A DNA stretch of 64,000 nt from an uncultured Paracoccaceae bacterium (lineage in GTDB: Bacteria > Pseudomonadota > Alphaproteobacteria > Rhodobacterales > Rhodobacteraceae). The notes beneath the pieces were generated by a model. It was not told the origin of the DNA and ran no database searches. It saw only the letters and a program-made list of their open reading frames with translations. The stretch's first letter is position 1; the number at the start of each line of letters is the position of its first letter. The DNA is taken from NCBI GenBank assembly GCA_947498985.1, contig CANMMF010000002.1, forward strand, positions 248,001-312,000, written 5' to 3'. Shown piece after piece: positions 53,164 to 61,456 of the stretch. A program made the translations under genes and the position numbers.

Positions 53164-53814
53164 TCAATCCTCGTAGGTCACATCCGCCGCAAAGCTCTGG
53201 CTCAGGATCGTTTCGGCATTCGGAAGGTCATTGCCTTCGGCCTTTCGCAGCGCCTCGGCAGGTGCATAGCCAAAGCCGCGCCAGCGCTCGAGCAGGCGTT
53301 CGCGCAGGACCGCAGGATCGACCCTCAGAAACACCGTCAGATCCCAGAGCGCCTGCAACGCATTCCAGGGCGGCACATCGAGGCACAGGTAATTGCCTTC
53401 GATCACCGCAATCTCCGTCTCTGGCCGGATCACGATCCGCCCGGCGATGGATTTTTCCAGCGACCGGTCGAAATCCGGCAGGATCACCTCGTCCTCCTCG
53501 GCGATGCGTCGCATCGCGTGCACGAATCCCGCGGCGTCATAGGTGTGCGGCGCGCCTTTTCGGGCCAGACTGCCGCGCGCCTCCAGCACCGCGTTGTCGA
53601 GGTGAAACCCGTCCATCGGCACATGCTGCGCCGTGTGGCCTGCCTCCCGCAGGGCGGCGGCCAGTTGCAGCGACAGGGTCGTCTTGCCCGATCCCGGCGG
53701 TCCGGCCACCGCGACCATGAGACGACGGCGCGCCGGGCGCAAAGCCCCGACGCGCTCCACTAGGTCGCACAGCCGCGCCTCGGTATCGAGGCCGTCAGGC
53801 AGCTTCGAGCCCAT
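53164..53814 (-). CDS. frcK: FrcK-like nucleoside/sugar kinase of the fructose operon
   Basis: 216 residues, P-loop kinase with Walker A GPPGSGKT (38-45), HVPMDGFHLDNAVLEARGSL and EGNYLCLDVPPW, the pattern of the pantothenate/uridine-kinase-like proteins. In Sinorhizobium meliloti frcK follows frcBCA; its exact substrate is not settled there. It overlaps frcA by 20 bases. No separate fructokinase is in the window. It converges with the glycerate kinase gene 14 bp away. Confidence 0.82.
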   Translation of the reverse strand: MGSKLPDGLDTEARLCDLVERVGALRPARRRLMVAVAGPPGSGKTTLSLQLAAALREAGHTAQHVPMDGFHLDNAVLEARGSLARKGAPHTYDAAGFVHAMRRIAEEDEVILPDFDRSLEKSIAGRIVIRPETEIAVIEGNYLCLDVPPWNALQALWDLTVFLRVDPAVLRERLLERWRGFGYAPAEALRKAEGNDLPNAETILSQSFAADVTYED

Positions 53815-54574
53815 CGGGTTCCTTGGCGCCGGTCATGTAGGCCACGGCATCGTTCATCGAATGGGTCTTGGGGTCGATCACGCAAAGCCGCTTGCCCAGC
53901 CGGTGCACATGGATGCGATCGGCCACTTCGAACACATGCGGCATGTTGTGCGAAATCAGCACAATCGGAATGCCGCGCGCCTTCACGTCCTGGATGAGTT
54001 CCAGCACCTTGCGGCTTTCCTTGACGCCCAGCGCGGCGGTGGGCTCGTCCATGATGATCACCTTGGAGCCGAAGGCCGCGGCGCGCGCCACCGCAACGCC
54101 CTGCCGTTGTCCGCCCGAGAGGGTTTCCACCGCCTGACCGATGTTCTGGATCGTCATCAGACCCAGATCCGATAGTTTCTGGCGGGCAAACTCCTCCATC
54201 GCCTTCTGGTCGAGCATCTTGAAGTACTTGCCCATGAAGCCTTCCTTGCGGATCTCGCGACCGACAAACATGTTGTCGACAATCGAAAGTGCGGGCGACA
54301 GCGCAAGCGTCTGATACACCGTCTCGATCCCGGCATCGCGCGCCTCGAGCGGCGAGGAGAAGCGCACCGGCTTGCCTTCGAGGCGGATCTCGCCCGCGTC
54401 GACCTGCACCGCCCCGGAGATCGCCTTGATGAGAGAGCTCTTGCCCGCGCCGTTATCGCCGATCACCGCCAGAACCTCGCCGGGATAGAGATCGAAGTCG
54501 CAGGAATCGAGGGCAGTGACGCGGCCGTAATGCTTGGTCACACCACGGGCCGTGAGAATGGGTTCGCGTGTCAT
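53795..54574 (-). CDS. frcA: Fructose ABC transporter ATPase
   Basis: 259 residues, a single-domain ATPase of the ribose/fructose (CUT2) class, in which most relatives have two fused ATPase halves. Walker A GDNGAGKSS (39-47), signature LSGGQ, Walker B VIIMDEPTAALGV and switch His in VLISHNMPHVF are intact. FrcA of rhizobia has the same single-domain length. The start at 54574 removes an upstream extension that matches nothing. frcC lies 106 bp upstream. Confidence 0.88.
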   Translation of the reverse strand: MTREPILTARGVTKHYGRVTALDSCDFDLYPGEVLAVIGDNGAGKSSLIKAISGAVQVDAGEIRLEGKPVRFSSPLEARDAGIETVYQTLALSPALSIVDNMFVGREIRKEGFMGKYFKMLDQKAMEEFARQKLSDLGLMTIQNIGQAVETLSGGQRQGVAVARAAAFGSKVIIMDEPTAALGVKESRKVLELIQDVKARGIPIVLISHNMPHVFEVADRIHVHRLGKRLCVIDPKTHSMNDAVAYMTGAKEPDGLEAA

Positions 54575-54680
54575 GCTGAAACCTTTCCGATCAGGCGCGG
54601 CTCCACCGCGCGGCAGGCGTTTGTGTCCATTTCTCTCCCGACCGGCAGGCGCGCCGCCCGGAAGCCCGGTTTTTCCTGTC

Positions 54681-55760
54681 TCATGACGACACCTTCCGGA
54701 TCCACTGGTCGATGGCAACCGCGATGATGATGAGCCAGCCGATGGCGAAGACCTGCCAGAGCACGTCGACCCCCGCCAGTCGCAACCCGGACTGGAAGAC
54801 GCCGACAATCAGGGCCCCAAAAAGCGCGCCGAGGATCGAGCCGCGCCCGCCAAAGAGCGAGATCCCCCCGATCACCACCGCTGTGATGGATTGCAGATTG
54901 CCTTCATAGAAAGCCTGCGGCGAGATCGAACCGACGCGCCCGATGGAGGCCCAGGCCGCTATGGCGCAAACCAGCCCCGCCAGCGCATAGACCGAGAGAA
55001 GCACGCGGTCGGTGCGGATTCCCGCCAGCTCTGCCGCTTCCTTGTCGTCGCCGATGGCATAGACATGGCGGCCCCAGGCGGTCTTGTTGAGCATGTACCA
55101 CAGCACGACAAAGACCAGCACCATCAGGATCGAGCCATAGGTGATCCGCGCGGGGCCGATCTCGATGATGCTGCCGAAGATTTTGAGCAGCGGCGCCTCC
55201 GCGTCGATGTCCTGACTGCGGATCGACTGCGCGCCCGAGAGCCAGAGGTTCAGCGCGAAAAAGATCGACCACGTGCCCAGCGTCGTGATGAAGGGCGGCA
55301 GCTTGGCTTTGGTGACCAGCAGCCCGTTCATGACACCGGCCAGCGTGCCGCCGATAAAAGACACGATCAGCGCCAGCGGCGTCGGCACGCCGAACTCCAC
55401 CGCGAGCTTGCCGGAGATCACCGACATCAACACCATGATCGCCGCCACCGACAGGTCGATGCCCGCGGTCAGGATGATCAGCGTCTGGGCCGCCGCCAGA
55501 ATGCCGATGATCGACACCTGCTGCAGGATCAGCGTGAGATTGAAGGCGGAAAAGAACCGCTCGCCGGCGATGGCGCCGAAGATCAGCACCGAGACCACCA
55601 GAACGATCACCGGGACCAGCGTCGGGTTGCGGTGAAGAATGTGCTGGATCAGCTCCAGCGGCGTGTGTGACCGGGCAAAGCTGGCGACGCTCTGGTCGCT
55701 CTTGCTCAGGTCCTTTTCATAGTCCTGCCCGCTGCCGGTTGATGTGGTCTCGTTGGCCAT
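54681..55760 (-). CDS. frcC: Fructose ABC transporter permease
   Basis: 359 residues, ribose-type permease with a long hydrophilic N-terminus and about 10 helices. FFSAFNLTLILQQVSIIGIL, TLIILTAGIDLSVAAIMVLM, GGTLAGVMNGLLVTKAKLPP, and AVVIGGISLFGGRGSILGAL are family hallmarks. The start at 55760 follows a purine-rich site (GTAGGATCCC). A strong terminator-like hairpin separates it from frcB. Confidence 0.88.
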   Translation of the reverse strand: MANETTSTGSGQDYEKDLSKSDQSVASFARSHTPLELIQHILHRNPTLVPVIVLVVSVLIFGAIAGERFFSAFNLTLILQQVSIIGILAAAQTLIILTAGIDLSVAAIMVLMSVISGKLAVEFGVPTPLALIVSFIGGTLAGVMNGLLVTKAKLPPFITTLGTWSIFFALNLWLSGAQSIRSQDIDAEAPLLKIFGSIIEIGPARITYGSILMVLVFVVLWYMLNKTAWGRHVYAIGDDKEAAELAGIRTDRVLLSVYALAGLVCAIAAWASIGRVGSISPQAFYEGNLQSITAVVIGGISLFGGRGSILGALFGALIVGVFQSGLRLAGVDVLWQVFAIGWLIIIAVAIDQWIRKVSS

Positions 55761-55827
55761 GGGATCCTACTCTGCGCCCAGCGGATGGCGAGCGCGCAAT
55801 TGCTGCTTTGTCGAAGGCGAAAAACGA

Positions 55828-55864
55828 AGCGGGGCCGGTCACCGCTGTGGCAACCGGCCCCGCT
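55828..55864 (-). terminator. Intrinsic terminator or attenuator between frcB and frcC
   Basis: On the minus strand AGCGGGGCCGGT (55864-55853) pairs perfectly over 12 bp with ACCGGCCCCGCT (55839-55828), followed by TCGTTTTT. This stem plus U-run is the most complete terminator in the window. Because frcC and frcA follow, it must be partly read through, which would keep FrcB levels above the membrane components. Confidence 0.82.
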
Positions 55865-55875
55865 CTGGTCTCAGA

Positions 55876-56901
55876 TCAGCCCCAGCACTTCTGCAGCGCT
55901 TCTTCGGAAGTGATCGACGGGATGCCATCGACCGGATTGTCCGTCACCAGCTCGACGCCGGTGTTGAAGAAGTCGAGCCCTTCGGAGGTGCCCGGCTTGG
56001 TGCCGTCGGCGGCGAAGCTCGCGATCGCCTCGATGCCCATGGAGGCCATCAGCAGCGGAAACTGCATCGATGTCGCGCCGATCACGCCATCGGCCACGTC
56101 CCGCACGCCCGGGCAACCGCCATCGACCGACACGATGGTCGCCTGATCGGCCAGACCGACGGAGGTCAGCGCCTGATAGGCACCGGCAGCGGCAGGTTCG
56201 TTGATCGTGTAGACCACGTTCACGCCCTGATCCTTCTGCAGCAGGTTCTCCATCGCGGTGCGGCCGCCTTCTTCGTTGCCGTCGGTCACGTCATTGCCGA
56301 CGATGCGCGGATCGTCCTCGTCACCGATGTCCTTGTCGTCCTTCACATCGATGCCGAAGCCGGTCAGAAAGCCCTGGTTGCGCAGGTAGTCGACCGACAC
56401 TTCGGAGGCGTTGAGGTCGAGCAGCGCGATCTTGGCATTGTCCGCGTCGATCGAGGCCGCGGCCCACTGGCCGATCAGCTCACCGGCCTTGAAGTTGTCC
56501 GTGGCAAAGGTGGCGTCGGCCGCGTCAATCGGCTCGAACGGCGTGTCGAGCGCGATCACCAGCAGCCCGGCTTCGCGCGCCTGAGCGACCACCGGCACCA
56601 GCGCACGGCTGTCGGACGGGGTGATCAGGATGCCCTTGGCGCCGGCCGCGATGCAGCTTTCGACGGCCGCGACCTGGGTTTCCACATCGCCGTCAAGCTT
56701 GCCTGCAAAGGTCGAAAGCTCCATGCCCAGTTCCTCTGCCTTGGCAGTCGCGCCTTCCTTCATCTTCACGAAGAACGGGTTGGTGTCGGTCTTGGTGATC
56801 AGACAGGCGCCGACCGAGTGGCTGGCGGCCTGCGCGGCACCGGCCCCCATCGTCAGGGCAACCGCGGCTGTTCCGAGCAGAGAAAGTGTTGTCTTGGTCA
56901 T
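55876..56901 (-). CDS. frcB: Fructose ABC transporter binding protein
   Basis: 341 residues with a signal peptide ([20 protein letters not shown]). [40 protein letters not shown], and [20 protein letters not shown] match ribose/fructose-type binding proteins, closest to rhizobial FrcB. The start at 56901 follows GGGAGGAC. It is divergent from the ROK regulator gene, with an AT-rich dyad between. Confidence 0.9.
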   Translation of the reverse strand: MTKTTLSLLGTAAVALTMGAGAAQAASHSVGACLITKTDTNPFFVKMKEGATAKAEELGMELSTFAGKLDGDVETQVAAVESCIAAGAKGILITPSDSRALVPVVAQAREAGLLVIALDTPFEPIDAADATFATDNFKAGELIGQWAAASIDADNAKIALLDLNASEVSVDYLRNQGFLTGFGIDVKDDKDIGDEDDPRIVGNDVTDGNEEGGRTAMENLLQKDQGVNVVYTINEPAAAGAYQALTSVGLADQATIVSVDGGCPGVRDVADGVIGATSMQFPLLMASMGIEAIASFAADGTKPGTSEGLDFFNTGVELVTDNPVDGIPSITSEEALQKCWG

Positions 56902-57039
56902 TTTTTGTCCTCCCGTCCGCGCAGCAGGCGCGGGTCTTCCTTGAGTGTCAGAGCGCATTTCAGAGTGTCATGTCACGTCCGTCTGCCAGCCGCTCCCGTC
57001 CGGCATGGGCTGGAATATGCTGTGCGGCGGGGCAGAGTC

Positions 57040-57064
57040 AATAAATAAATCAACTTTATTTATT
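57040..57064. promoter_or_regulatory. AT-rich dyad in the frcB-frcR gap, probable ROK operator
   Basis: AATAAATAA (57040-57048) and TTATTTATT (57056-57064) form a perfect 9-bp inverted repeat separated by 7 bases. It stands out in a GC-rich genome and resembles the A/T-rich dyads bound by ROK repressors such as NagC and Mlc. TTGACG (57066-57071) and CAGTAT (57090-57095) beside it could be the frcR promoter. Confidence 0.65.
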
Positions 57065-57116
57065 ATTGACGCGCGGCAAGAATCTGGCTCAGTATTGCGC
57101 GGAAGGGAGCAAGGCA

Positions 57117-58346
57117 ATGGCCGATGAGGCAACGCGTAACCCGTTGGAAGGCAGTAGTTTATCTGGCGTCCTTGGGCCGCGGCAGACCGGCCTTCGGGTG
57201 CAGAACGAACGCATGGTACTGACCTATCTGCACCAGCTGGGGCCCCTGCCGAAGGCGCGTATCGCGCAGGTGACCGGGCTTTCTGCGCAGGCCGCCTCGG
57301 TGATCATGCGGGCGCTCGAAGCGGACGGGCTTCTGCTGCGCGGAGAGCCGCAGCGCGGCCGCGTCGGACAGCCCTCGGTGCCCATGAAGATCAATCCTGA
57401 CGGTGCCTATTTCCTCGGTCTCAAGGTCGGCCGGCGCAGCGTGGAACTGGTGCTTACCGATTTCGTCGGCACGGTGCTGCAGCGCGAATTGCAGGTCTAC
57501 GACTACCCGACGCCCGAGGCGACGGTGGCCTTTGCGGTCGCGCAGATCACCGCCATCTTCGACACGCTCACCCCGGCGCAACGCAAAAAGGTGGCCGGTC
57601 TCGGCATTGCGATGCCGTTTTTCCTGTGGAACTGGGCGCAGCATCTCGGTGTGCCGCAGGAAAGGATGGACCCCTGGCGCAAGGCCGACATCCGCCGCGA
57701 CATCGCCGCCGCGGTAGATCTGCCGGTGTTTCTGGATAACGACGCCTCCGCTGCCTGTGGCGGAGAGCTGGTCTTTGGTCCGCGCCAGAGCGGGCGCGAT
57801 TTTCTCTATTTTTACGTTGGTTACTTCATCGGGGGCGGCGTGGTGGTGAAGGGTCGTGTGTTTACCGGGCGCGGCAATGCGGGAGCGCTCGGGCCGATGC
57901 CGGTGACCGATGGCTCAGGCCGCTTGCGGTCACTGATCGACGTGGCCAGCCTGACCGGCCTCGAGGAACGCCTTCGCGCCGCCGGTGAGGACACGTCGAC
58001 CCTGTGGGAGACAACCGAAGGCTGGGATTTCGACCCGGACATCGTGGATGCCTGGCTCGGCGAAGCCGCCGCGGGACTGGCCCATGCCATCACCGCGGCC
58101 TGCGCCGTGGTGGATTTCGAGGCCGTGCGCATCGATGGCTGGCTGCCGTCAGAGCTGCGCGCCAAACTGGTGGCGGCGGTGCGCGCCGCGCTTGACCGGC
58201 TGGATTTCACGGGGCTCGCATTGCCGGATGTGCAAACGGGCGCGCTTGGCCCCGAAGCGCGCGCACTGGGGGCCGCGGCCATCCCGCTCTCCGCGCGGTT
58301 CCTGATCGAGCAAGCCAACCCGGTGGTCTCGGAGGCCGCGCGATAG
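57117..58346 (+). CDS. frcR: ROK-family transcriptional regulator of fructose uptake
   Basis: 409 residues. An N-terminal winged helix (ERMVLTYLHQLGPLPKARIA, then GLSAQAASVIMRALEADGLL) is followed by a ROK sugar-kinase-like domain with DNDASAACGGELVFG and YVGYFIGGGVVVKGRVFTGR; the zinc-binding GHxxx...CxCGxxGC motif of typical ROK proteins is not recognisable. The start at 57117 follows GGAGCAAGG. It is divergent from frcBCAK, as FrcR is in rhizobia, and probably represses it until fructose binds. Confidence 0.83.
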   Translation: MADEATRNPLEGSSLSGVLGPRQTGLRVQNERMVLTYLHQLGPLPKARIAQVTGLSAQAASVIMRALEADGLLLRGEPQRGRVGQPSVPMKINPDGAYFLGLKVGRRSVELVLTDFVGTVLQRELQVYDYPTPEATVAFAVAQITAIFDTLTPAQRKKVAGLGIAMPFFLWNWAQHLGVPQERMDPWRKADIRRDIAAAVDLPVFLDNDASAACGGELVFGPRQSGRDFLYFYVGYFIGGGVVVKGRVFTGRGNAGALGPMPVTDGSGRLRSLIDVASLTGLEERLRAAGEDTSTLWETTEGWDFDPDIVDAWLGEAAAGLAHAITAACAVVDFEAVRIDGWLPSELRAKLVAAVRAALDRLDFTGLALPDVQTGALGPEARALGAAAIPLSARFLIEQANPVVSEAAR

Positions 58347-58410
58347 TGCGGATGACGGGATTGTTTCACGACGCACAAGGCGCACCCGCCAACCCACCGG
58401 TCGGCCGAAC

Positions 58411-59394
58411 TCACCCCGCCGCAGGCGCGGGAAAGGAGATCGACATCGTGTCCTCGGCGAAATCGTCAAAGGTCTTGCGCCACGTCTTGCGCGGCCAGAG
58501 GTAGTCCGCAGCCCCTTGCGCGGGTCGGTAGGCGGCGGTGTAGAGCGTGCCGAACCCGCGATCGAACGCCAGCGAGTAGAGCGGCGGCTGCAGGAAGGTC
58601 CGCACGAACTTTTCCTCGGTCTCGGGATGCAGCGTCAGCCGTTGCAGCAGATAGCGCTCACGCTCGACCGTGGCGGTCATGCGCGCGTGGCTCTTCCACT
58701 CGACCCGCTCCTGATGGTTCGTCGCAACCGGTGTGTGGGTGATCAGCGCCTTGCGGTCGGGCGCGAGATACGCCGTCACAAAGCGCCGTTTGGCGTCCAG
58801 CACCGTCACGTTGTAGCTCATGTGGCAGGGCACGCGCCGCAGCACGGCCTCTGCCTCCTTGACTGTCTCGCAGGTCTGCAGGATGTAGCGCAGGATCAGC
58901 GGCACACCGAAGCCCTCGCCATATTCGCGCCGCCCGCCAAAGGTCAGCGACACCGCAAGCCCGGCATCGTTCATCCCGTCCACGAGGCCAAAGAGACCGT
59001 CACTGGTCCCGATCACCCCGCGCCCCTGCCAGCGCGAACTCAGCACCACCGCATCAAACGCCTCGGGGCTGTAATCGTAGTTGCGCACCAGAAGCGGCTC
59101 GTCGCCGGGCCAGATCGCCTGACTGCAGCCCGCAAGGTAGCGCGGCGGGCAGTAGAAGCTGAGAAACCGCGCAGCCATGTCGCCGCCGCCTGCCAGCGCG
59201 CAAAGCTCCTGATAAAGCGGCACGATCTCGGGCATGTGGGTCTTGAGTGCGCGCAGGCACTCCGAATAGGTCGGCCGCCCGGAAAGCCCCTCGCGGGACC
59301 ACCAGTTCAGATAGGAGTCACGGTATTCGGCAAAGAGCGCGGCCCATTTCGAACCGGGCTCATTTTCGGAGATCGCGCGAAACGTCAGGGTCAT
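58411..59394 (-). CDS. C45-family Ntn-hydrolase, acyl-transferase/peptidase
   Basis: 327 residues. The nucleophile is probably Cys90 in PPRYLAGCSQAIW, followed by the typical segment EPLLVRNYDYSPE (an R-N-x-D/Y motif) and LVDGMNDAGLAVSLTFGGR. This is the acyl-CoA:6-aminopenicillanate acyltransferase-like class, which includes amide hydrolases and acyltransferases of unknown substrate. About 89 residues precede Cys90; in activated family members such a pre-segment is cut off. It is the last of four minus-strand genes beginning with the decarboxylase; penicillin is not implied. Confidence 0.8.
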   Translation of the reverse strand: MTLTFRAISENEPGSKWAALFAEYRDSYLNWWSREGLSGRPTYSECLRALKTHMPEIVPLYQELCALAGGGDMAARFLSFYCPPRYLAGCSQAIWPGDEPLLVRNYDYSPEAFDAVVLSSRWQGRGVIGTSDGLFGLVDGMNDAGLAVSLTFGGRREYGEGFGVPLILRYILQTCETVKEAEAVLRRVPCHMSYNVTVLDAKRRFVTAYLAPDRKALITHTPVATNHQERVEWKSHARMTATVERERYLLQRLTLHPETEEKFVRTFLQPPLYSLAFDRGFGTLYTAAYRPAQGAADYLWPRKTWRKTFDDFAEDTMSISFPAPAAG

Positions 59395-59474
59395 CCGATG
59401 GTCTTAAAGCGGATGGCCCCCGCTTGGAAAGTACAAAAGCCGCTCTGCCGGACCGGACCTGCGAATGGCCGCAC

Positions 59475-59891
59475 TCACCACGACAGGATGTCGATCCAGT
59501 CGTCGTAATAGCTTGTGTCGTTTTTCTGCGCGCCGAGCAGATCCTGCAGCTTTAGCCCGTCCTGCGTGAAGACGCCCTTGGTCTCGTAAAGGCCGTCCCT
59601 GTCGGTATCCTGAAAATAGCGTCCTTCCACCAGCACAGAGCCATCTTCGGCCACCACGATATCGATCTCGGCCTGAACGCCGTCCACCGCCTCCAGTTTT
59701 CGGGCCAGTACCGTTGCGATGGGCACCGCCGGATTGGGCAGGCCGGAGAAGTTGAAGATCAATTCGTCTTCGGTTCCCGGATCGCCGTCGAGGGTCAGTT
59801 GCGCGTCGAATGTGGGCTTGGGCGTCGAAGAGGACTGGGTGGTCCCCCAGGACCAGCTTAAGACGTCGATTTCCTTTTTATGCGCTTTCAT
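59475..59891 (-). CDS. Small unknown protein with matching terminal motifs and an EF-hand-like loop
   Basis: 138 residues, acidic, with no signal peptide. EIDVLSWSWG at 7-16 and WIDILSW at the very C-terminus (132-138) are near copies, and DTDRDG (95-100) resembles a calcium-binding DxDxDG loop. EIDVLSWSWG recalls a strand of Hcp-type secretion tube proteins, but the rest of the sequence does not. It is a real gene by its ribosome-binding site (AAAGGA 8 bases upstream). It lies between the ATP-grasp gene (97 bp upstream) and the C45 gene (80 bp downstream), all on the minus strand. Function unknown. Confidence 0.65.
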   Translation of the reverse strand: MKAHKKEIDVLSWSWGTTQSSSTPKPTFDAQLTLDGDPGTEDELIFNFSGLPNPAVPIATVLARKLEAVDGVQAEIDIVVAEDGSVLVEGRYFQDTDRDGLYETKGVFTQDGLKLQDLLGAQKNDTSYYDDWIDILSW

Positions 59892-59988
59892 GGCCGCATC
59901 CTTTCAAAGTCTTTTGATGAAGACAGAAAGGATGCGGGCCTCACCCGTCCTGGGTCAAAAGGGGCCAGGACGGGCATCGCATACGCCC

Positions 59989-61440
59989 CTACATGATCTT
60001 GAAAGCCGGATCTTCCAGCGTCTGCGCCGACGGCAAGGGCCGCGCGCTGAACGCGTTCTTGATGCCGTCAATCCAGCGTTTCGACTTCGCCGTCAACTGG
60101 AAGCTCTTGGTCATCGAGCGGCCGCGCGTAACGAGGATGCCGAGATCGGCACCCTCGTAGCGGTAGTCGCCGACATTGGAGATCCGCAGGAAAAACGCCT
60201 CGTCCTCGCTCTCCACAGCACGGCGGTGATAATCGAAACGGTTGAACACCACCGAGCCATCCGGCAGCATCTTGTAGATGCCCGATTGCGGCGCGCCGGT
60301 GACGATATCGACGCTATCATCGGTGTGCTTGATCACCATCTGACTCCAGGTGTCGATCATGTCCGGATCGGCCCAGCGCGCGTTCAGCTCTTCCACGTCA
60401 AGCTTGAAGGGCTTTTTCGAGAACTCCAGCAGGTGGAACAGGAAAAGCGGCGCATCGGCATGGGCAAAGGCCGCGTGGTTGGTCATCGAGGACGCGCCGG
60501 TGATGCGCGGGTTGAGCTCTCCCAGCCAGATGTCCCCGGTTTTCTTGTCGATCAGGAAATCGAGCTCGAAATAGCCGCGATAGCCTTCCTTGCGAAGTTG
60601 TTCACCGAATTTGAACGTCAGCTCGCGCGCCTTCTGGCGGGCCTTGGGCGGGAAGGCGGTCGAGAAGATCTCGTTGCCGCACCAGCCGCCGCGATACGGC
60701 GTCAGTTCCTTGAAGCCCACAAGCTCGGTCATCAGCGGGCCGACAATGGTGCCCTGCGACGTGCAGCAGGCTTCGATCGCCGAGCCACGGCAGTCGATCC
60801 GCTTCATGATCTTGATCTCGCCCTCGCCGATGATCTCATGCTCGTGCTTGCGGAAATCGGCCTCGGACTTGATGAAGAACGTGGTGTGCCCGCTGTCGCC
60901 AAAGGCCGATTGCAGCACCAGATCGTTGCCGAGCTTGTTCTCCTCGCAGACCTCCTGCAGCTGCTCGTAGCTTGTCACCTCCGCCAGTGCGTTGGGCACC
61001 GAGGGCACGTTTGCCTTGTTGCCGATGCGCACGGTCTCGATCTTGTTGTCCATGTTCTGGCGCAGCTTGGCCTTCGGGAACCAGACCTCTCCGCCCAGTT
61101 CCTTGACCAGCTCTTCGGTCTTGTCGTCGAACATCAGGAAGACGAATTTGGGCTTGCCGCCCCGCGCCTTGATCATGTCCACCACATCCTTGTGCTGGAG
61201 CAGGTAATTGTTGATGTCCTCGATGGACTGAAATTCTTCATGCGGCAGTTCCTGCGGCACAAAGACGTTCGGATGCCGCCCGTCGAAACAGTCCATGTAG
61301 CAGATATACTTGAAGTTTTTCACCCATTCATCGAGGCCGAGCAGGTTGAAATTGGTGGCGGAGACAAAATAGATCGGGTCGGAATTGGTGTGAAAGTACC
61401 GACGGATCTCAGAGATGTTCTTCAGCGTCTTCTTGGGCAT
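59989..61440 (-). CDS. ATP-grasp family ligase-like protein (biotin-carboxylase-like fold)
   Basis: 483 residues. The ATP-grasp core shows LVLQSAFGDSGHTTFFIK (174-191), FELDF (291-295) and the metal-binding ELNPR (308-312). There is no biotin carboxylase C-domain and no biotin carrier or transcarboxylase near, so the frequent label biotin carboxylase is doubtful. ATP-grasp enzymes of this kind join a carboxylate to an amine, thiol or hydroxyl. It starts 16 bp after a PLP decarboxylase gene that could supply the amine substrate. Residues 1-140 form a variable N-terminal domain. Confidence 0.83.
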   Translation of the reverse strand: MPKKTLKNISEIRRYFHTNSDPIYFVSATNFNLLGLDEWVKNFKYICYMDCFDGRHPNVFVPQELPHEEFQSIEDINNYLLQHKDVVDMIKARGGKPKFVFLMFDDKTEELVKELGGEVWFPKAKLRQNMDNKIETVRIGNKANVPSVPNALAEVTSYEQLQEVCEENKLGNDLVLQSAFGDSGHTTFFIKSEADFRKHEHEIIGEGEIKIMKRIDCRGSAIEACCTSQGTIVGPLMTELVGFKELTPYRGGWCGNEIFSTAFPPKARQKARELTFKFGEQLRKEGYRGYFELDFLIDKKTGDIWLGELNPRITGASSMTNHAAFAHADAPLFLFHLLEFSKKPFKLDVEELNARWADPDMIDTWSQMVIKHTDDSVDIVTGAPQSGIYKMLPDGSVVFNRFDYHRRAVESEDEAFFLRISNVGDYRYEGADLGILVTRGRSMTKSFQLTAKSKRWIDGIKNAFSARPLPSAQTLEDPAFKIM

Positions 61441-61456
61441 CGTTCTCTTGTCTCCC

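Noticed and set aside
58411-59394. Penicillin-modifying acyltransferase
   Set aside because: The fold family is broad and nothing else points to beta-lactam chemistry.
59475-59891. Type VI secretion Hcp protein
   Set aside because: Only the strand IDVLSWSWG matches; the rest of the chain lacks Hcp motifs and no other type VI gene is near.
59989-61440. Biotin carboxylase
   Set aside because: Only the ATP-grasp core is present; the carboxylase C-domain, carrier protein and carboxyltransferase are missing.
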